Shown piece after piece: positions 16,750-28,210 of a DNA stretch of 64,000 nucleotides. The position numbers and the translations under genes are program-made. This stretch comes from Gammaproteobacteria bacterium (GTDB lineage: Bacteria; Pseudomonadota; Gammaproteobacteria; Pseudomonadales; JAUIET01): positions 62,001 to 126,000 of the forward strand of contig JAUIET010000007.1 of NCBI GenBank assembly GCA_030429735.1, written 5' to 3'. Each line of letters begins with the position of its first letter. Within the stretch, counting starts at the first letter, position 1. Below the pieces are notes generated by a model that saw nothing but the letters and a program-made list of their open reading frames with translations, ran no database searches and was not told where the DNA came from.

Positions 16750-17724
16750 TCAGCTGCGAGTTGTCTGCGGTTCATTGCATATTGGTATCGCGATTGTGAT
16801 TCTGGTACCAATGCCAGGTTTACTGTCGACGATGATTTCACCGTCGTGCTCCTTGATAATGCCTTGAGTTAATGACAGACCCAGGCCGGTACCCTCGCCT
16901 TCCTCTTTAGTTGTAAAAAATGGCTCAAATATTTTGTCCACCAATGCCGCATCTATACCGGGTCCGTCATCGCATATCTCCACGTTCACAAAGTGACCCT
17001 GAACGCGCGATCTCAACGTTACCTTGCCATTGTCTTTTACGCTTGAGACCGCTTGTATCGCATTGACGATAAGATTCATAAATACCTGGTTGAGCTTTCC
17101 CGTGCTGCCTATGACAAATGGGGTGTCGACCAGCTCGTCCACCAACTCAAATCGGTGCTTCGCGTCAGACTTAACCAGAGAAGCCGTCGAGCGCACACAC
17201 GCTATGATGTCTATCGGTTCCATAATGGCTTTGTCTGCTCTTGCAAACGACTGCAAGCCTGAAACTATTTCTGTTACTCTGCGCAAGCCCTCGTGAATTT
17301 CTGCCAAAATATCAGTAGTGTCTTCAACCAGATAATCGATTTCACGTTCTTCGAGAAACTGTTTCACAGTTTGGTAATCGGATGCGTAGGCGGGCTCATT
17401 CTCGAGCTTCTTGAGAAGAGTTTTGAGGAGTAAAAATGCTTCATGAAAAACTGGCGTATACTCACTCAAGGTCGCAAGATTGCTGCTCACAAAACCAATC
17501 GGATTATTTATTTCATGCGCAACACCCGCCGACAATACACCGAGCGATGCCATTTTTTCTGATTGAACAAGCTGCCGCTGATTTTGTTTGAGTTCTTCAT
17601 GCGCACCCTCCAGTTTCTGGAATGACTCGAAGAGCTCTCTGGATTTTTCTTCCAACAGACGCTCAGCCAGTTTACGGCTTGCGCGTTCACGCTTTAGGGC
17701 TCTTTGTACCGATGACAAGTCCAT
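16750..17724 (-). CDS. H-NOX-associated sensor histidine kinase (HnoK-like)
   Basis: A 324 aa cytosolic kinase without transmembrane segments or PAS domain. The N-terminal coiled coil (about residues 1-58) leads into the phosphoacceptor helix with His70 (SAGVAHEINNPIGFV). An HATPase domain follows, with N box NQVFMNLIVNAIQAV, G1 DDGPGID and G2 EGTGLGLSL. The soluble form and the position directly after H-NOX (TAATG overlap) fit a kinase controlled by NO-bound or NO-free H-NOX, as in Shewanella and Vibrio. The partner receiver is likely the REC-EAL protein upstream. Confidence 0.9.
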   Translation of the reverse strand: MDLSSVQRALKRERASRKLAERLLEEKSRELFESFQKLEGAHEELKQNQRQLVQSEKMASLGVLSAGVAHEINNPIGFVSSNLATLSEYTPVFHEAFLLLKTLLKKLENEPAYASDYQTVKQFLEEREIDYLVEDTTDILAEIHEGLRRVTEIVSGLQSFARADKAIMEPIDIIACVRSTASLVKSDAKHRFELVDELVDTPFVIGSTGKLNQVFMNLIVNAIQAVSSVKDNGKVTLRSRVQGHFVNVEICDDGPGIDAALVDKIFEPFFTTKEEGEGTGLGLSLTQGIIKEHDGEIIVDSKPGIGTRITIAIPICNEPQTTRS

Positions 17725-18278
17725 TACGCTTGCTCAGGTTTCTCACTTATCTTCAGCTCGAACCGGCAATGATCGGCACCCTTGTGCATGCAAACATCAT
17801 GAATAATTGAACAGCTTTGGTTAAAGTGATTGGCCGACCCTTCGATCAACCCCTCTGCCAGCGCGCACAGTTTTCTTGGCGAGCTATACATCATCACCAG
17901 CTCATTATCGTCACGATCTTCATACAAAAATTCCGGTAAGCCTGCGTCCGGGTACAACTTGCGAACCTCGACATGTATGACTTGGTCAACGGTCAGCAGA
18001 AAGTCTTTAAGGCTGGTTTGATTCTCGAAGAAGACCGGGTAATTAGCCACAAAATGAGGCAGCATGTATACGCCAAACTGGTGCACTAGTTCTTTAGCGG
18101 GTATGCCGGTTGCTGATTCTGCTGCGGCCACCAGAGTGAAAAGTTCTGAGTCGTCATAGGTTTCGGTGGCAACGTAAATGCCTTCGAGGCCGGTGTCGTC
18201 CAGCAGCTTGTTCCAGGCATCTAGCCCAAACGTCTCTTCGACCATCTCACTAAGAATGCTGAAAACTATTCCCTTCAT
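17724..18278 (-). CDS. hnoX: H-NOX heme nitric-oxide sensor
   Basis: A 184 aa heme protein that senses NO. The proximal heme ligand His102 lies in DQVIHVEVRKLYPDAGLPEF, and the porphyrin-propionate motif Y131-x-S133-x-R135 is exact (MYSSPRKLC). A zinc site equivalent to that of Shewanella H-NOX is complete: Cys138, His160, Cys163 and Cys171 (IIHDVCMHKGADHC). The gene overlaps the REC-EAL stop by ATGA and the kinase start by TAATG, so all three are translationally coupled. Confidence 0.94.
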   Translation of the reverse strand: MKGIVFSILSEMVEETFGLDAWNKLLDDTGLEGIYVATETYDDSELFTLVAAAESATGIPAKELVHQFGVYMLPHFVANYPVFFENQTSLKDFLLTVDQVIHVEVRKLYPDAGLPEFLYEDRDDNELVMMYSSPRKLCALAEGLIEGSANHFNQSCSIIHDVCMHKGADHCRFELKISEKPEQA

Positions 18279-19909
18279 TGTCTGTTAGTCCCTTTATTGA
18301 ATTGTTCTTGTCCGTAGAGTTCTACAACCTTGTCGATTTTCATCGGCCGGTAGTAAAAGTACCCCTGAATTAAATCGCAACCAAATTGCCTGCATAAGTC
18401 TGCCTGTGCCTGAGTTTCAACACCCTCGGCGATTGTCTCCAAGCCCAGATCATGGGCCAGAGACAACAGGTTCTTGAGAAGTTTCCGGCTTTTTTCATTG
18501 TGCTCTACGTCAATGATTAAGGATCTGTCGAGTTTCAATACATCAATTGGCAGCTGATTGATTTGTCCAAGTGAAGAGTGTCCAGTGCCGAAATCATCCA
18601 TTGCTATCCGAACGCCACATTCCCTGAGCTCCGACATAACCTCAAGGGCGTGGTTTGCATTCGACATGATGCTGCTTTCCGTTATTTCCAGCTCTAGAAA
18701 TTTGGCAGCTACATGGCGTGATTCGAGAAACTCGAGTACCGCATCTACCCAGCCGCGCTGCGAGAACTGGCGTGGTGATACATTGACACTTAATCTAAGG
18801 TTGTCGATGCCGATGCTTTGTAAGGTTGCCAGCGAATAACAGCCCTGCTGTATTACCCACAACCCCAGTTCATTGATAAAGCCGTTTTGTTCTGCCAGGT
18901 CAATAAATATTTCTGGCGAGATCTTTCCTTTGCTTGGATGTTCCCAACGACACAGCGATTCCAACCCACGAATACTGCCATCCAGGCTGGACACCTGTGG
19001 TTGGAAATCGAGATAAAACTCACCGTTTGGTAAGGCGTCGCGCATCTCTGTTTCTAACGAATGTCTTAAATGTATGCGTTTGCCTATCTTGTCGGAAAAT
19101 TGAGTTGCCTGACCTGGGGCAGATGCGGTCAGGGCGCTCAATGCCTGATTAAAACAGGTGTTGATATCGTCCAGGAAACTGGCGTAACCCATTGCAATCA
19201 CGGGTTGAAGCCGCGTAAACGAAGGCAGGGAATCGGCCAGATTCAGAAAAAAGGCTTCTGCTACCGGTGGCGTAAATTGACGATGAACACAGGCGAGTAA
19301 ATTACCCTCCAGGCGTTGCATGGGTAGCAGTGGCTCACCTAAGTGCTGCTGACAATAGTGCCCGAGCTCATCCAGAAACTCTGTATGAGCTGCGTCAAAG
19401 TGCTCCAGTGTACGAAGCTCGCTTGAATTACGAATTTCGAGCAATACCAAAGAGTATTTCTCTGTGGGTACCTCAAAGCGTATGGACTCACAGAACCGCT
19501 GTTGAGACATTACTGAAGACGTGTTGCTGTTGCGTCGGCCAGCGGGCAGGGCAGCCGCCTCGGCCACAGTGCTTCGCAATGCATCGTTACTCCAGGGTTT
19601 GTGGAGAAACTTATAAATATTGCCGTCGTTTACCGCATCGATCACGGCGTCCATATCAGCCTGACCGCTAAGCATCACGTTTACGATGGAAGGGTACCGG
19701 GTGCTCACTTCGCGCAGTAGTTCTGCGCCTGTCATGCCTGGCATTCTGTGGTCGCTGACCACAACATCAATTGGCTGATTTTCGAGCAGTTCCAGCGCCT
19801 CTGTACCGCTGGAAGCAATATGAATTGCGTATTGCTGACTGCGAAGAGCGCGTCTTATTGACTTGGGTACATTGGGCTCGTCATCAACGAGTAATAGTTG
19901 GCAGCTCAC
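18275..19909 (-). CDS. Response regulator with degenerate GGDEF and EAL domains (HnoB-like c-di-GMP phosphodiesterase)
   Basis: A 544 aa protein. The receiver domain (residues 1-120) has the acidic pair in LLVDDEPN, phosphoacceptor Asp in VVVSDHRMPGMTG, and Lys in KFLHKPWS. A GGDEF-like linker (about 135-285) has no GGDEF signature. The EAL domain (about 290-530) carries ESLCRWEHP, NVSPRQF, ELEITESS, DDFGTGHSSL, KLDRSLI, TIAEGVET and QGYFYYRPM, so catalysis is probably intact. It starts at GTG 19909 with AAGGA 6 nt upstream and opens the hno-like operon. It is the likely output of NO sensing, lowering c-di-GMP. Confidence 0.92.
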   Translation of the reverse strand: MSCQLLLVDDEPNVPKSIRRALRSQQYAIHIASSGTEALELLENQPIDVVVSDHRMPGMTGAELLREVSTRYPSIVNVMLSGQADMDAVIDAVNDGNIYKFLHKPWSNDALRSTVAEAAALPAGRRNSNTSSVMSQQRFCESIRFEVPTEKYSLVLLEIRNSSELRTLEHFDAAHTEFLDELGHYCQQHLGEPLLPMQRLEGNLLACVHRQFTPPVAEAFFLNLADSLPSFTRLQPVIAMGYASFLDDINTCFNQALSALTASAPGQATQFSDKIGKRIHLRHSLETEMRDALPNGEFYLDFQPQVSSLDGSIRGLESLCRWEHPSKGKISPEIFIDLAEQNGFINELGLWVIQQGCYSLATLQSIGIDNLRLSVNVSPRQFSQRGWVDAVLEFLESRHVAAKFLELEITESSIMSNANHALEVMSELRECGVRIAMDDFGTGHSSLGQINQLPIDVLKLDRSLIIDVEHNEKSRKLLKNLLSLAHDLGLETIAEGVETQAQADLCRQFGCDLIQGYFYYRPMKIDKVVELYGQEQFNKGTNRQ

Positions 19910-20024
19910 TCTAATCCTTGTGAAAGCAAATCCCTGTGATGTTATTAGTCTAGGTCATGCGCCGCTAAATAATTGGTATGCGAACGGCCGTTTGTCGACA
20001 GTCTCAGCGTGATGATGAATGGGT

Positions 20025-20053
20025 CCCGAGCAGGGCTTCAACTCCTGCTCGGG
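20025..20053. other. Perfect 10-bp inverted repeat downstream of htpX
   Basis: cccgagcagg and cctgctcggg pair with a 9-nt loop, 18 nt after the htpX stop. No T-run follows on either strand, so it is not a canonical terminator. It may stabilise the htpX mRNA end. Confidence 0.6.
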
Positions 20054-20070
20054 GAGAGCTTTCCCGTTGG

Positions 20071-20952
20071 CTACCTGTTCCGTAAAGCCTCTATTCGATC
20101 ATCCAATGGGGGGTGGCTGGCAAACATCGCGGCCAGTCCGGAACGCACACCTTCACTGATCCCAAACGCCTGCATGGTTGCCGGCAGGTCATTTGCTTGA
20201 TTGCTGCCACGCTTGAGGCTCTGCAGTGCCGAGATCATTGAGTCACGATCCGCAAATGTGGCCCCGCCCTCGTCGGCTCTGAATTCTCGGTAGCGTGAGA
20301 ACCAGCTGACAATCGCGGACGCGAGGAACCCCAATACCACTTGTGCCAGCATTGATGAGACAAAGTAACCAATACCATGACCGCGGTCATTCTTGAGTAA
20401 AACTCGATCCACTACATGGCCAATAATGCGTGAGAAGAAAATAACGAAGGTGTTCACCACTCCTTGGATGAGGCTGAGAGTTACCATATCGCCATTGGCG
20501 ACGTGCGCAATTTCATGGGCCATAACGGCGCGCACTTCGTTGCGATTCATTGAGCGCAACAAGCCCACACTCACGGCAACCAGGGCGTCGTTCTTATTCC
20601 ATCCTGTCGCGAACGCATTGGGCTGTGACGATGGAAAAATACCCACTTCAGGCATCTTAATGCCTGCTTTTTCGCTCAGATCTTGCACTGTTTCATACAG
20701 CCAGCGCTGTTCCGGGTCAGTGGGCTGCTCGATCAACTGCACACCTGCTGATCGCTTGGCCATCCACTTGGACAGAAACAGAGAGATAAATGAACCAATA
20801 AAACCGAATGCCGCGCTGTAAATAAGCAGGTCGGTTAAATTCAGGTCTACGCCATTGCTGGCCAGAATTGGCTCGCCGAAAATACTCATGACGATACCCA
20901 CCAATACCAGCACGGCAATATTGGTGCCCATAAACAGCGCAATCCGCATCAT
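20071..20952 (-). CDS. htpX: Protease HtpX
   Basis: Inner-membrane zinc metalloprotease (M48B) that degrades misfolded membrane proteins together with FtsH. The 293 aa protein has two N-terminal transmembrane helices, the zinc motif VMAHEIAHVANGD, a third ligand Glu in SRYREFRADEGGA, and the C-terminal SHPPLDDRIEALRNR. Length and order match E. coli HtpX. The start has AGGAGA 10 nt upstream of tandem ATGs. In E. coli htpX is under Cpx control; no CpxR site was sought here. Confidence 0.95.
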   Translation of the reverse strand: MMRIALFMGTNIAVLVLVGIVMSIFGEPILASNGVDLNLTDLLIYSAAFGFIGSFISLFLSKWMAKRSAGVQLIEQPTDPEQRWLYETVQDLSEKAGIKMPEVGIFPSSQPNAFATGWNKNDALVAVSVGLLRSMNRNEVRAVMAHEIAHVANGDMVTLSLIQGVVNTFVIFFSRIIGHVVDRVLLKNDRGHGIGYFVSSMLAQVVLGFLASAIVSWFSRYREFRADEGGATFADRDSMISALQSLKRGSNQANDLPATMQAFGISEGVRSGLAAMFASHPPLDDRIEALRNR

Positions 20953-21024
20953 CGCAGAATTCTCCTAGCTTGAAACATAGCTGATAATACGTTCTAAATG
21001 GGGTCTCGGATGTAAAAATTCAAG

Positions 21025-21693
21025 TCAATCTGGAGTTTGGTCAGCCGATGTGATGTTTGCCGCGGAAGCATCTCTGCGCCAATGCCAAATATCCGAAGCG
21101 GTTTTTGCCAGCACCAGAATGATCAAGCCAAGCAAAGGCTCATTCAAAGCGCTTAACGCAGCGCCAGCCGCAATTATTGTTACGTGCAGAACAATAATAC
21201 GTCGGTAAGGCCTGGACATTAACTCGTTTGGCGCAACTGAACCTACGCCCTTTTCGCGCGCCTCGCGAAACCAGTCCATAAGCTGCAGCAAGGTTAGTGA
21301 CACTGCCGCCAGCACCAATCCGTTGTCACGAATGACAGTCATCGCGGCTTCATGCATGGGCAGTGATTGCAATTCCTCAGGCCCGAACACAGAAAAAAGG
21401 AAGGTTCCATGCGCCCAACAAAAGCCACCAAAATGCAGCGTAAAAAAGACCGTCATAAAGCCAGTGCTGAACAACTGCTTTGAATTCTCATAACGCCGCA
21501 GCAGCATTCGCCCGGCAGTGAACGCGCCAATGACCAGGTTTTCAAACCAGTACAAAAAAATCAGCTCAAAGCTGGTCCAGCCCCAGGCGAAAACGCCGTA
21601 CAAGGGTATAAGGTTAAACGCGACAATACCGGCAATGCCCAACCAGGCATTGCGTGTTGAAATGGCGGATAAAGACTCTCGTGCCTGTGGCAT
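21025..21693 (-). CDS. DUF6498-like multispanning membrane protein
   Basis: A 222 aa protein with about five or six transmembrane helices. It has the family segment FLYWFENLVIGAFTAGRML in the second helix and a HFGGFCWAHGTFLF stretch further on. No function is known. The ATG at 21693 has GAGG 7 nt upstream. It lies 72 nt upstream of htpX on the same strand and may be cotranscribed with it. Confidence 0.78.
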   Translation of the reverse strand: MPQARESLSAISTRNAWLGIAGIVAFNLIPLYGVFAWGWTSFELIFLYWFENLVIGAFTAGRMLLRRYENSKQLFSTGFMTVFFTLHFGGFCWAHGTFLFSVFGPEELQSLPMHEAAMTVIRDNGLVLAAVSLTLLQLMDWFREAREKGVGSVAPNELMSRPYRRIIVLHVTIIAAGAALSALNEPLLGLIILVLAKTASDIWHWRRDASAANITSADQTPD

Positions 21694-21794
21694 TTCTTAC
21701 CTCATTGAGAACGGCAGTATACCTCTTCTCGCACGCGTAGAACGCGGAGTACAATCACATCTGAAATACTCTTAAGCCGGTCAATTGGAGCGAT

Positions 21795-22778
21795 ATGAGC
21801 AGTAAGACGCCGATACGCTGGGGTATCGTTGGCTGCGGTGCGGTCACCGAAGTAAAGAGCGGCCCGGTCTATCAACAGGTATCTGGATTTGAGCTTGGTG
21901 CCGTAATGCGCAGAAACGAATTGCTGGCAAAAGACTACGCGCGTCGACACAGTGTTGAGAAATACTATTCGAACGCAGAAGAATTGATTGCCGACCCGTC
22001 AATCGATGCTATTTACGTTGCAACGCCACCCGATGCGCACAAACTGTACGGTTTGATGAGCGCGCGGGCTGGCAAGCCATGCTGTATTGAAAAACCACTG
22101 GCCTCGAATTTTGAAGATGCCAGAAAAATTGTGGATAGCTTCGCTCGCGCAGCAATCCCATTATTCGTAGCTTATTATCGACGTTCGTTACCGCGGTTCA
22201 CTGAGATCAAAAAATGCCTTGAACAACGTGAAATTGGCGAGGTTCGCCATGTGCAGTGGCAGCTTAACCGACCACCGAGTGCAAACGATCTGGCAAGAGA
22301 AAAACACTGGCGTACTAATGCAGAGATAGCACCCGGAGGATACTTCGACGACCTCGCATGTCATGGTCTGGATCTGTTTGCATTTCTGCTCGGCAATTTT
22401 CATCGCGTGAGCGGCCACAGCACCAACCAGCAAAATCTGTATTGCGCGAAAGATGCAGTGGTTGGCAGTTGGGTTCACGACAACGGTGTTACCGGCAGCG
22501 GGAGTTGGAACTTTGCATCAGCCACTCGAAAAGATGAGGTGTTGATCTCCGGGTCTGACGGTGAAATACGGTTTTCCATATTCGAAGAGCAGCCGGTTAT
22601 TGTCCGAAACGCCTTCGGCGAGCGTTCAACAAACATTGCCAACCCGACCAACATCCAAATGCATCACGTGCAGAATATGGTTGAACATCTTGTGAATGGC
22701 GTGACCCACCCGTCAACAGGCAGCACTGCCCTGCATACCCGTAGTGTGATGCAATCCATATTGAACTTGCCTGCTTAG
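21795..22778 (+). CDS. Gfo/Idh/MocA family NAD(P)-dependent oxidoreductase
   Basis: A 327 aa cytosolic oxidoreductase acting on sugars or related polyols. The Rossmann domain shows RWGIVGCGAVTEVKSGP, IYVATPPDAH and the conserved CCIEKPLASN, whose Glu-Lys-Pro holds the catalytic Lys. The C-terminal alpha/beta domain includes GGYFDDLACHGLDLFAFLLG with the usual Asp and His. GGAG precedes the ATG by about 5 nt. There are no sugar genes nearby, so the substrate is unknown. Confidence 0.92.
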   Translation: MSSKTPIRWGIVGCGAVTEVKSGPVYQQVSGFELGAVMRRNELLAKDYARRHSVEKYYSNAEELIADPSIDAIYVATPPDAHKLYGLMSARAGKPCCIEKPLASNFEDARKIVDSFARAAIPLFVAYYRRSLPRFTEIKKCLEQREIGEVRHVQWQLNRPPSANDLAREKHWRTNAEIAPGGYFDDLACHGLDLFAFLLGNFHRVSGHSTNQQNLYCAKDAVVGSWVHDNGVTGSGSWNFASATRKDEVLISGSDGEIRFSIFEEQPVIVRNAFGERSTNIANPTNIQMHHVQNMVEHLVNGVTHPSTGSTALHTRSVMQSILNLPA

Positions 22779-22868
22779 TGGCAAATCAGGTGGTTCGCTG
22801 AACCGCCAGCCAGCTTAACGGTTTGCTGCCGGCTCAACCCTGCTTTTAGAAAAAACCAATTCCCATGC

Positions 22869-22904
22869 GAAAAAAAGCCGCATGAGTTTCAACACTCATG
22901 CGGC
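22869..22904 (-). terminator. Intrinsic terminator of katG
   Basis: A perfect 10-bp stem (gccgcatgag/ctcatgcggc) with an 8-nt loop, followed on the minus strand by seven T residues (22870-22876). It lies 18 nt after the katG stop. Confidence 0.93.
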
Positions 22905-22921
22905 ATTCAACAGCAATGAAC

Positions 22922-25312
<2,391 letters not shown>

Positions 25313-25403
25313 TCACTGTCTTAAAATCGCGACCAGACAAAAAATACAATAAATCGACAATGGTTGATCTGGCAAGTTCATCGAATTCCATTACACAGCT
25401 CTT

Positions 25404-27308
25404 ATGAAAAAACAGTTCTTACTCCCTGCCATCCTGCTCAGCGTGTTTGCCTGCAGCAACGAAAATGAACCGCAGTTCTCGCCCTATGTTCCTCCGGTTC
25501 CTGAACCACCGATCATATTGGGGCAGGAAACCGAAACGATCGTCAGCGCAGCCAGACCGGCAAATACGCCGGGAAGCGACGGAGTATCGGTTAGTAATCC
25601 AAAACTGCTCGCTCATTTTGGTGGGAATGGCCCTGACTTAAATACCGCAACGTACACGCGTTACTTCTTATCCAATGCTGAAGACGCGCAGCCAGACGCT
25701 ATCCTGATCACGATACCGGGGTTTCAGGGTGGTGCGGCCAACTATGCTCGTATGGCTGAACAATTGATGCGCCTGGCTGTTGATGAACATGAGATGACCC
25801 TGGAGCTATGGGCATTTGATAGGCGCTCAGAACAACTGGAAGATCGTGCAGGTCTGGAGCTGGCCGAAGCGGAAGGTGATGTAACTATTGGCCTGGATTT
25901 CCTGTTTGGCGACGAGCTTGGTCTTGAGCTGGATGAGCGATTAGTAGCTGGCCCGAATCGCCGTTTAATTGCCTACAACAGCAATGACCTGGCGTTCATG
26001 GCCAACTGGAGCACGCTGACGCATTCGCAAGACATAGATGCTGTGGTAGAGCATGCGCGTGGCATTGCACGTAACCAAAACGTATTTTTAGGTGGGCATT
26101 CCGCCGGAACCGGTTTTATGGCGCGCTACGCGGCAACAGATTTCGATTTGAATACCGACGCGGTTGATGCTGGGTTTCGAAAGCTTCGCGGGCTGGTGTT
26201 GTTTGAAGGTGGTGGGGGGGCGCTGGGTGATGCCGTGACCGACGACACGCTAAATCGAATAGAAGCCCGTTTTGATGGCGGTCTGTTTGGCGCAGTAAGC
26301 AATAACGCAGCGCGCTGTATTGATGGCCTGACAGCGTGCACGGTAGCCTCCGAAACAAGTGATTGCGCAGCGTTCAGCAATACGTCGTGTACCGAACCGC
26401 GATCTTCTTTCGCGACGGGTTTGATCAACACAGAGACGTTCGCTGCTGGCGAGCTTGTTGCATTGGATGGCGACCTGAATGGTGATGCGGGTGTTTCTGT
26501 ATTGCTGCAAGATCAAAATGATATGTCAGGTAACAACGCCCTGGCTCAAGTACCCGCCTTGCTGCCGGTGCGAATTTTGCTGGGCGGTGGCATTGGCTCA
26601 TCCGTCGCCTTGTACGGTCAGTACCTGGATGATGACGGTCTGGGAGCGGCGGCGGCCCCTTTCCTGGCAACGTCGATTGGCGCACCGGGGCCAGAGGTTG
26701 ATGGCGCGTTGACGTGGTTGAATCGTGATGAAGAATTGCCGGACAGTGTACTCAGCGACAATGGCGCAGCCCCCACCGAGCCTCGCGAAGGCAGAGTCTG
26801 GGGCGTTGAAGTAGAGCCCACCGATTTTGAAGGGCAATTGATTGGCGCCACCTACCGCGGCAACACTAACTTTTTTGATTGGTATTATCCATCGTCTGGC
26901 CTGAGTATTACCGCAGGTCTGGGCCTGGACACCACGGCATTGTCTGCGCCAGCGCCACTAGGGCGCGGGCGTAGCGATATAGACAATAGAACCCAGGCGC
27001 AAAATATTGACTTACCGGTAATTGCATTCGGTGGAAGCAACGGTCTTACTCCGGTGCCTGGTGACTTTTTTAGTTTTGCCAGCGCGATCGCGCCGTGTGC
27101 CGCGCCAAGCTGCGACGGTATGACACCACGCATTGTAGACGCGTTACAGCCCAGCCTGGCATTCCCAACCTATGGCGACGTGGCAGGCGGGTTTGAGGTG
27201 TACATATCCGAAGGTTATTCGCACGTTGATATCGTCACCGCTGAAAATGAAGCGAACAATCAGGTAATAGCGCCATTGTTGGCGTTCATGCACCGCAATA
27301 TCCAATAA
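25404..27308 (+). CDS. Lipoprotein alpha/beta-hydrolase
   Basis: A 634 aa envelope protein. The signal peptide ends in a lipobox (LLSVFAC, Cys17), followed by a Pro-rich linker. The hydrolase fold begins with ILITIPGFQGGAANYA and has the nucleophile elbow FLGGHSAGTGFM (Ser). A plausible catalytic His lies near the C-terminus (SEGYSHVDIVTAE). A large central insertion with several Cys (residues about 290-330) is probably stabilised by disulfides, as expected outside the cytoplasm. Substrate unknown; an esterase or lipase role is inferred. The ABM gene follows 28 nt downstream. Confidence 0.82.
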   Translation: MKKQFLLPAILLSVFACSNENEPQFSPYVPPVPEPPIILGQETETIVSAARPANTPGSDGVSVSNPKLLAHFGGNGPDLNTATYTRYFLSNAEDAQPDAILITIPGFQGGAANYARMAEQLMRLAVDEHEMTLELWAFDRRSEQLEDRAGLELAEAEGDVTIGLDFLFGDELGLELDERLVAGPNRRLIAYNSNDLAFMANWSTLTHSQDIDAVVEHARGIARNQNVFLGGHSAGTGFMARYAATDFDLNTDAVDAGFRKLRGLVLFEGGGGALGDAVTDDTLNRIEARFDGGLFGAVSNNAARCIDGLTACTVASETSDCAAFSNTSCTEPRSSFATGLINTETFAAGELVALDGDLNGDAGVSVLLQDQNDMSGNNALAQVPALLPVRILLGGGIGSSVALYGQYLDDDGLGAAAAPFLATSIGAPGPEVDGALTWLNRDEELPDSVLSDNGAAPTEPREGRVWGVEVEPTDFEGQLIGATYRGNTNFFDWYYPSSGLSITAGLGLDTTALSAPAPLGRGRSDIDNRTQAQNIDLPVIAFGGSNGLTPVPGDFFSFASAIAPCAAPSCDGMTPRIVDALQPSLAFPTYGDVAGGFEVYISEGYSHVDIVTAENEANNQVIAPLLAFMHRNIQ

Positions 27309-27336
27309 AATCAGCTAGTCAAACAGGAAGAAATAC

Positions 27337-27645
27337 GTGATTGTCATTACCGGCATAATTAAACTGAGTTCCGAACAGCAAGTATCAGTAGCACGCAGCG
27401 GCTTGATAGCGCGCGCCGAACGCAGCGCTAAAGACGACGGCTATATCGATTACGCGTTTTCCCAGGATTTTGCAGACCCTACAATGATTCGTCTGGTGGA
27501 AAAATGGGAAAGCGAAGAACAACTGCAGGCTCATATAGCGTTGCCCGACGACGAGTTTTCCGAATTAATGTCGAATGCAGACATTCAATCGGCTGAGATC
27601 ATTGCTTATGATACTGACTCGGGTCGAGTGTTGATGAGAAGCTAA
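27337..27645 (+). CDS. Antibiotic-biosynthesis-monooxygenase (ABM) domain protein
   Basis: A 102 aa dimeric ferredoxin-like-fold protein of the putative quinol monooxygenase family. It has the pattern YIDYAFSQDFADPTMIRLVEKWESEEQLQAH. GTG start at 27337 with AGGAAG 6 nt upstream. It lies between the lipoprotein hydrolase and a membrane protein gene with short gaps (28 and 19 nt), so an operon is likely. Confidence 0.85.
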   Translation: MIVITGIIKLSSEQQVSVARSGLIARAERSAKDDGYIDYAFSQDFADPTMIRLVEKWESEEQLQAHIALPDDEFSELMSNADIQSAEIIAYDTDSGRVLMRS

Positions 27646-27664
27646 CTTATAAGAGAAACAGGCA

Positions 27665-28204
27665 TTGACTCAGCACGAATACATTTTTGTTGCCGTCTCT
27701 ATAATTCTGGGTTTGGCGATCACGCGCTTGCTCAATAGCGTGGCGATGTTAATACGCGTTTATGAACGCGTTGGATTTCATTGGGCCTCAGTGTTATGGA
27801 GCATCAACATTCTGGTTTATGCGCTGCAGCTTTGGTGGGTGGGTTGGGATCTTCGTGGTTTGGAACAGTGGACATTTCTGGAATTCATGACGCTGATTTT
27901 CGCATCGGTCTGCATTTATGGTGCGGCAGAGATTGCGCTGCCAATGCCCGAAAATGGCAAGTTGGATCTACTGAAGCACAGCCAGGGTTTGGGCCGATTT
28001 TCAGCGGCATCTATGCTGGTGTATTTACTCATTGGACCATTTGTGAATCTTGGCATGCTGCATAACCCGTTGCTGCCATCACTGCTTATTCCGGCCGTGG
28101 GTGTATTATTGATGGCTCTGGTCATCGCATTTCCTAAGCGCTTTCCCGCATTAACCATAGCGTTTTCGGTGTATAGCCTTGTTATTCTGTTACTGACTGC
28201 CTGA
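27665..28204 (+). CDS. Conserved multispanning membrane protein of unknown function
   Basis: A 179 aa protein with five to six transmembrane helices, opening with FIFVAVSIILGLAI-type sequence (YIFVAVSIILGLAITRLLN) that is characteristic of a small bacterial family. It has a Trp-rich second loop (LQLWWVGWDLRGLEQW). The start is TTG at 27665, which begins directly at the conserved N-terminus. No earlier ATG fits. Function unknown. Maf follows 6 nt downstream. Confidence 0.72.
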   Translation: MTQHEYIFVAVSIILGLAITRLLNSVAMLIRVYERVGFHWASVLWSINILVYALQLWWVGWDLRGLEQWTFLEFMTLIFASVCIYGAAEIALPMPENGKLDLLKHSQGLGRFSAASMLVYLLIGPFVNLGMLHNPLLPSLLIPAVGVLLMALVIAFPKRFPALTIAFSVYSLVILLLTA

Positions 28205-28210
28205 AGCCAG

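Noticed and set aside
20025-20053. The perfect hairpin after htpX as an intrinsic terminator
   Set aside because: No T-run follows the stem on either strand, so it is kept only as an inverted repeat.
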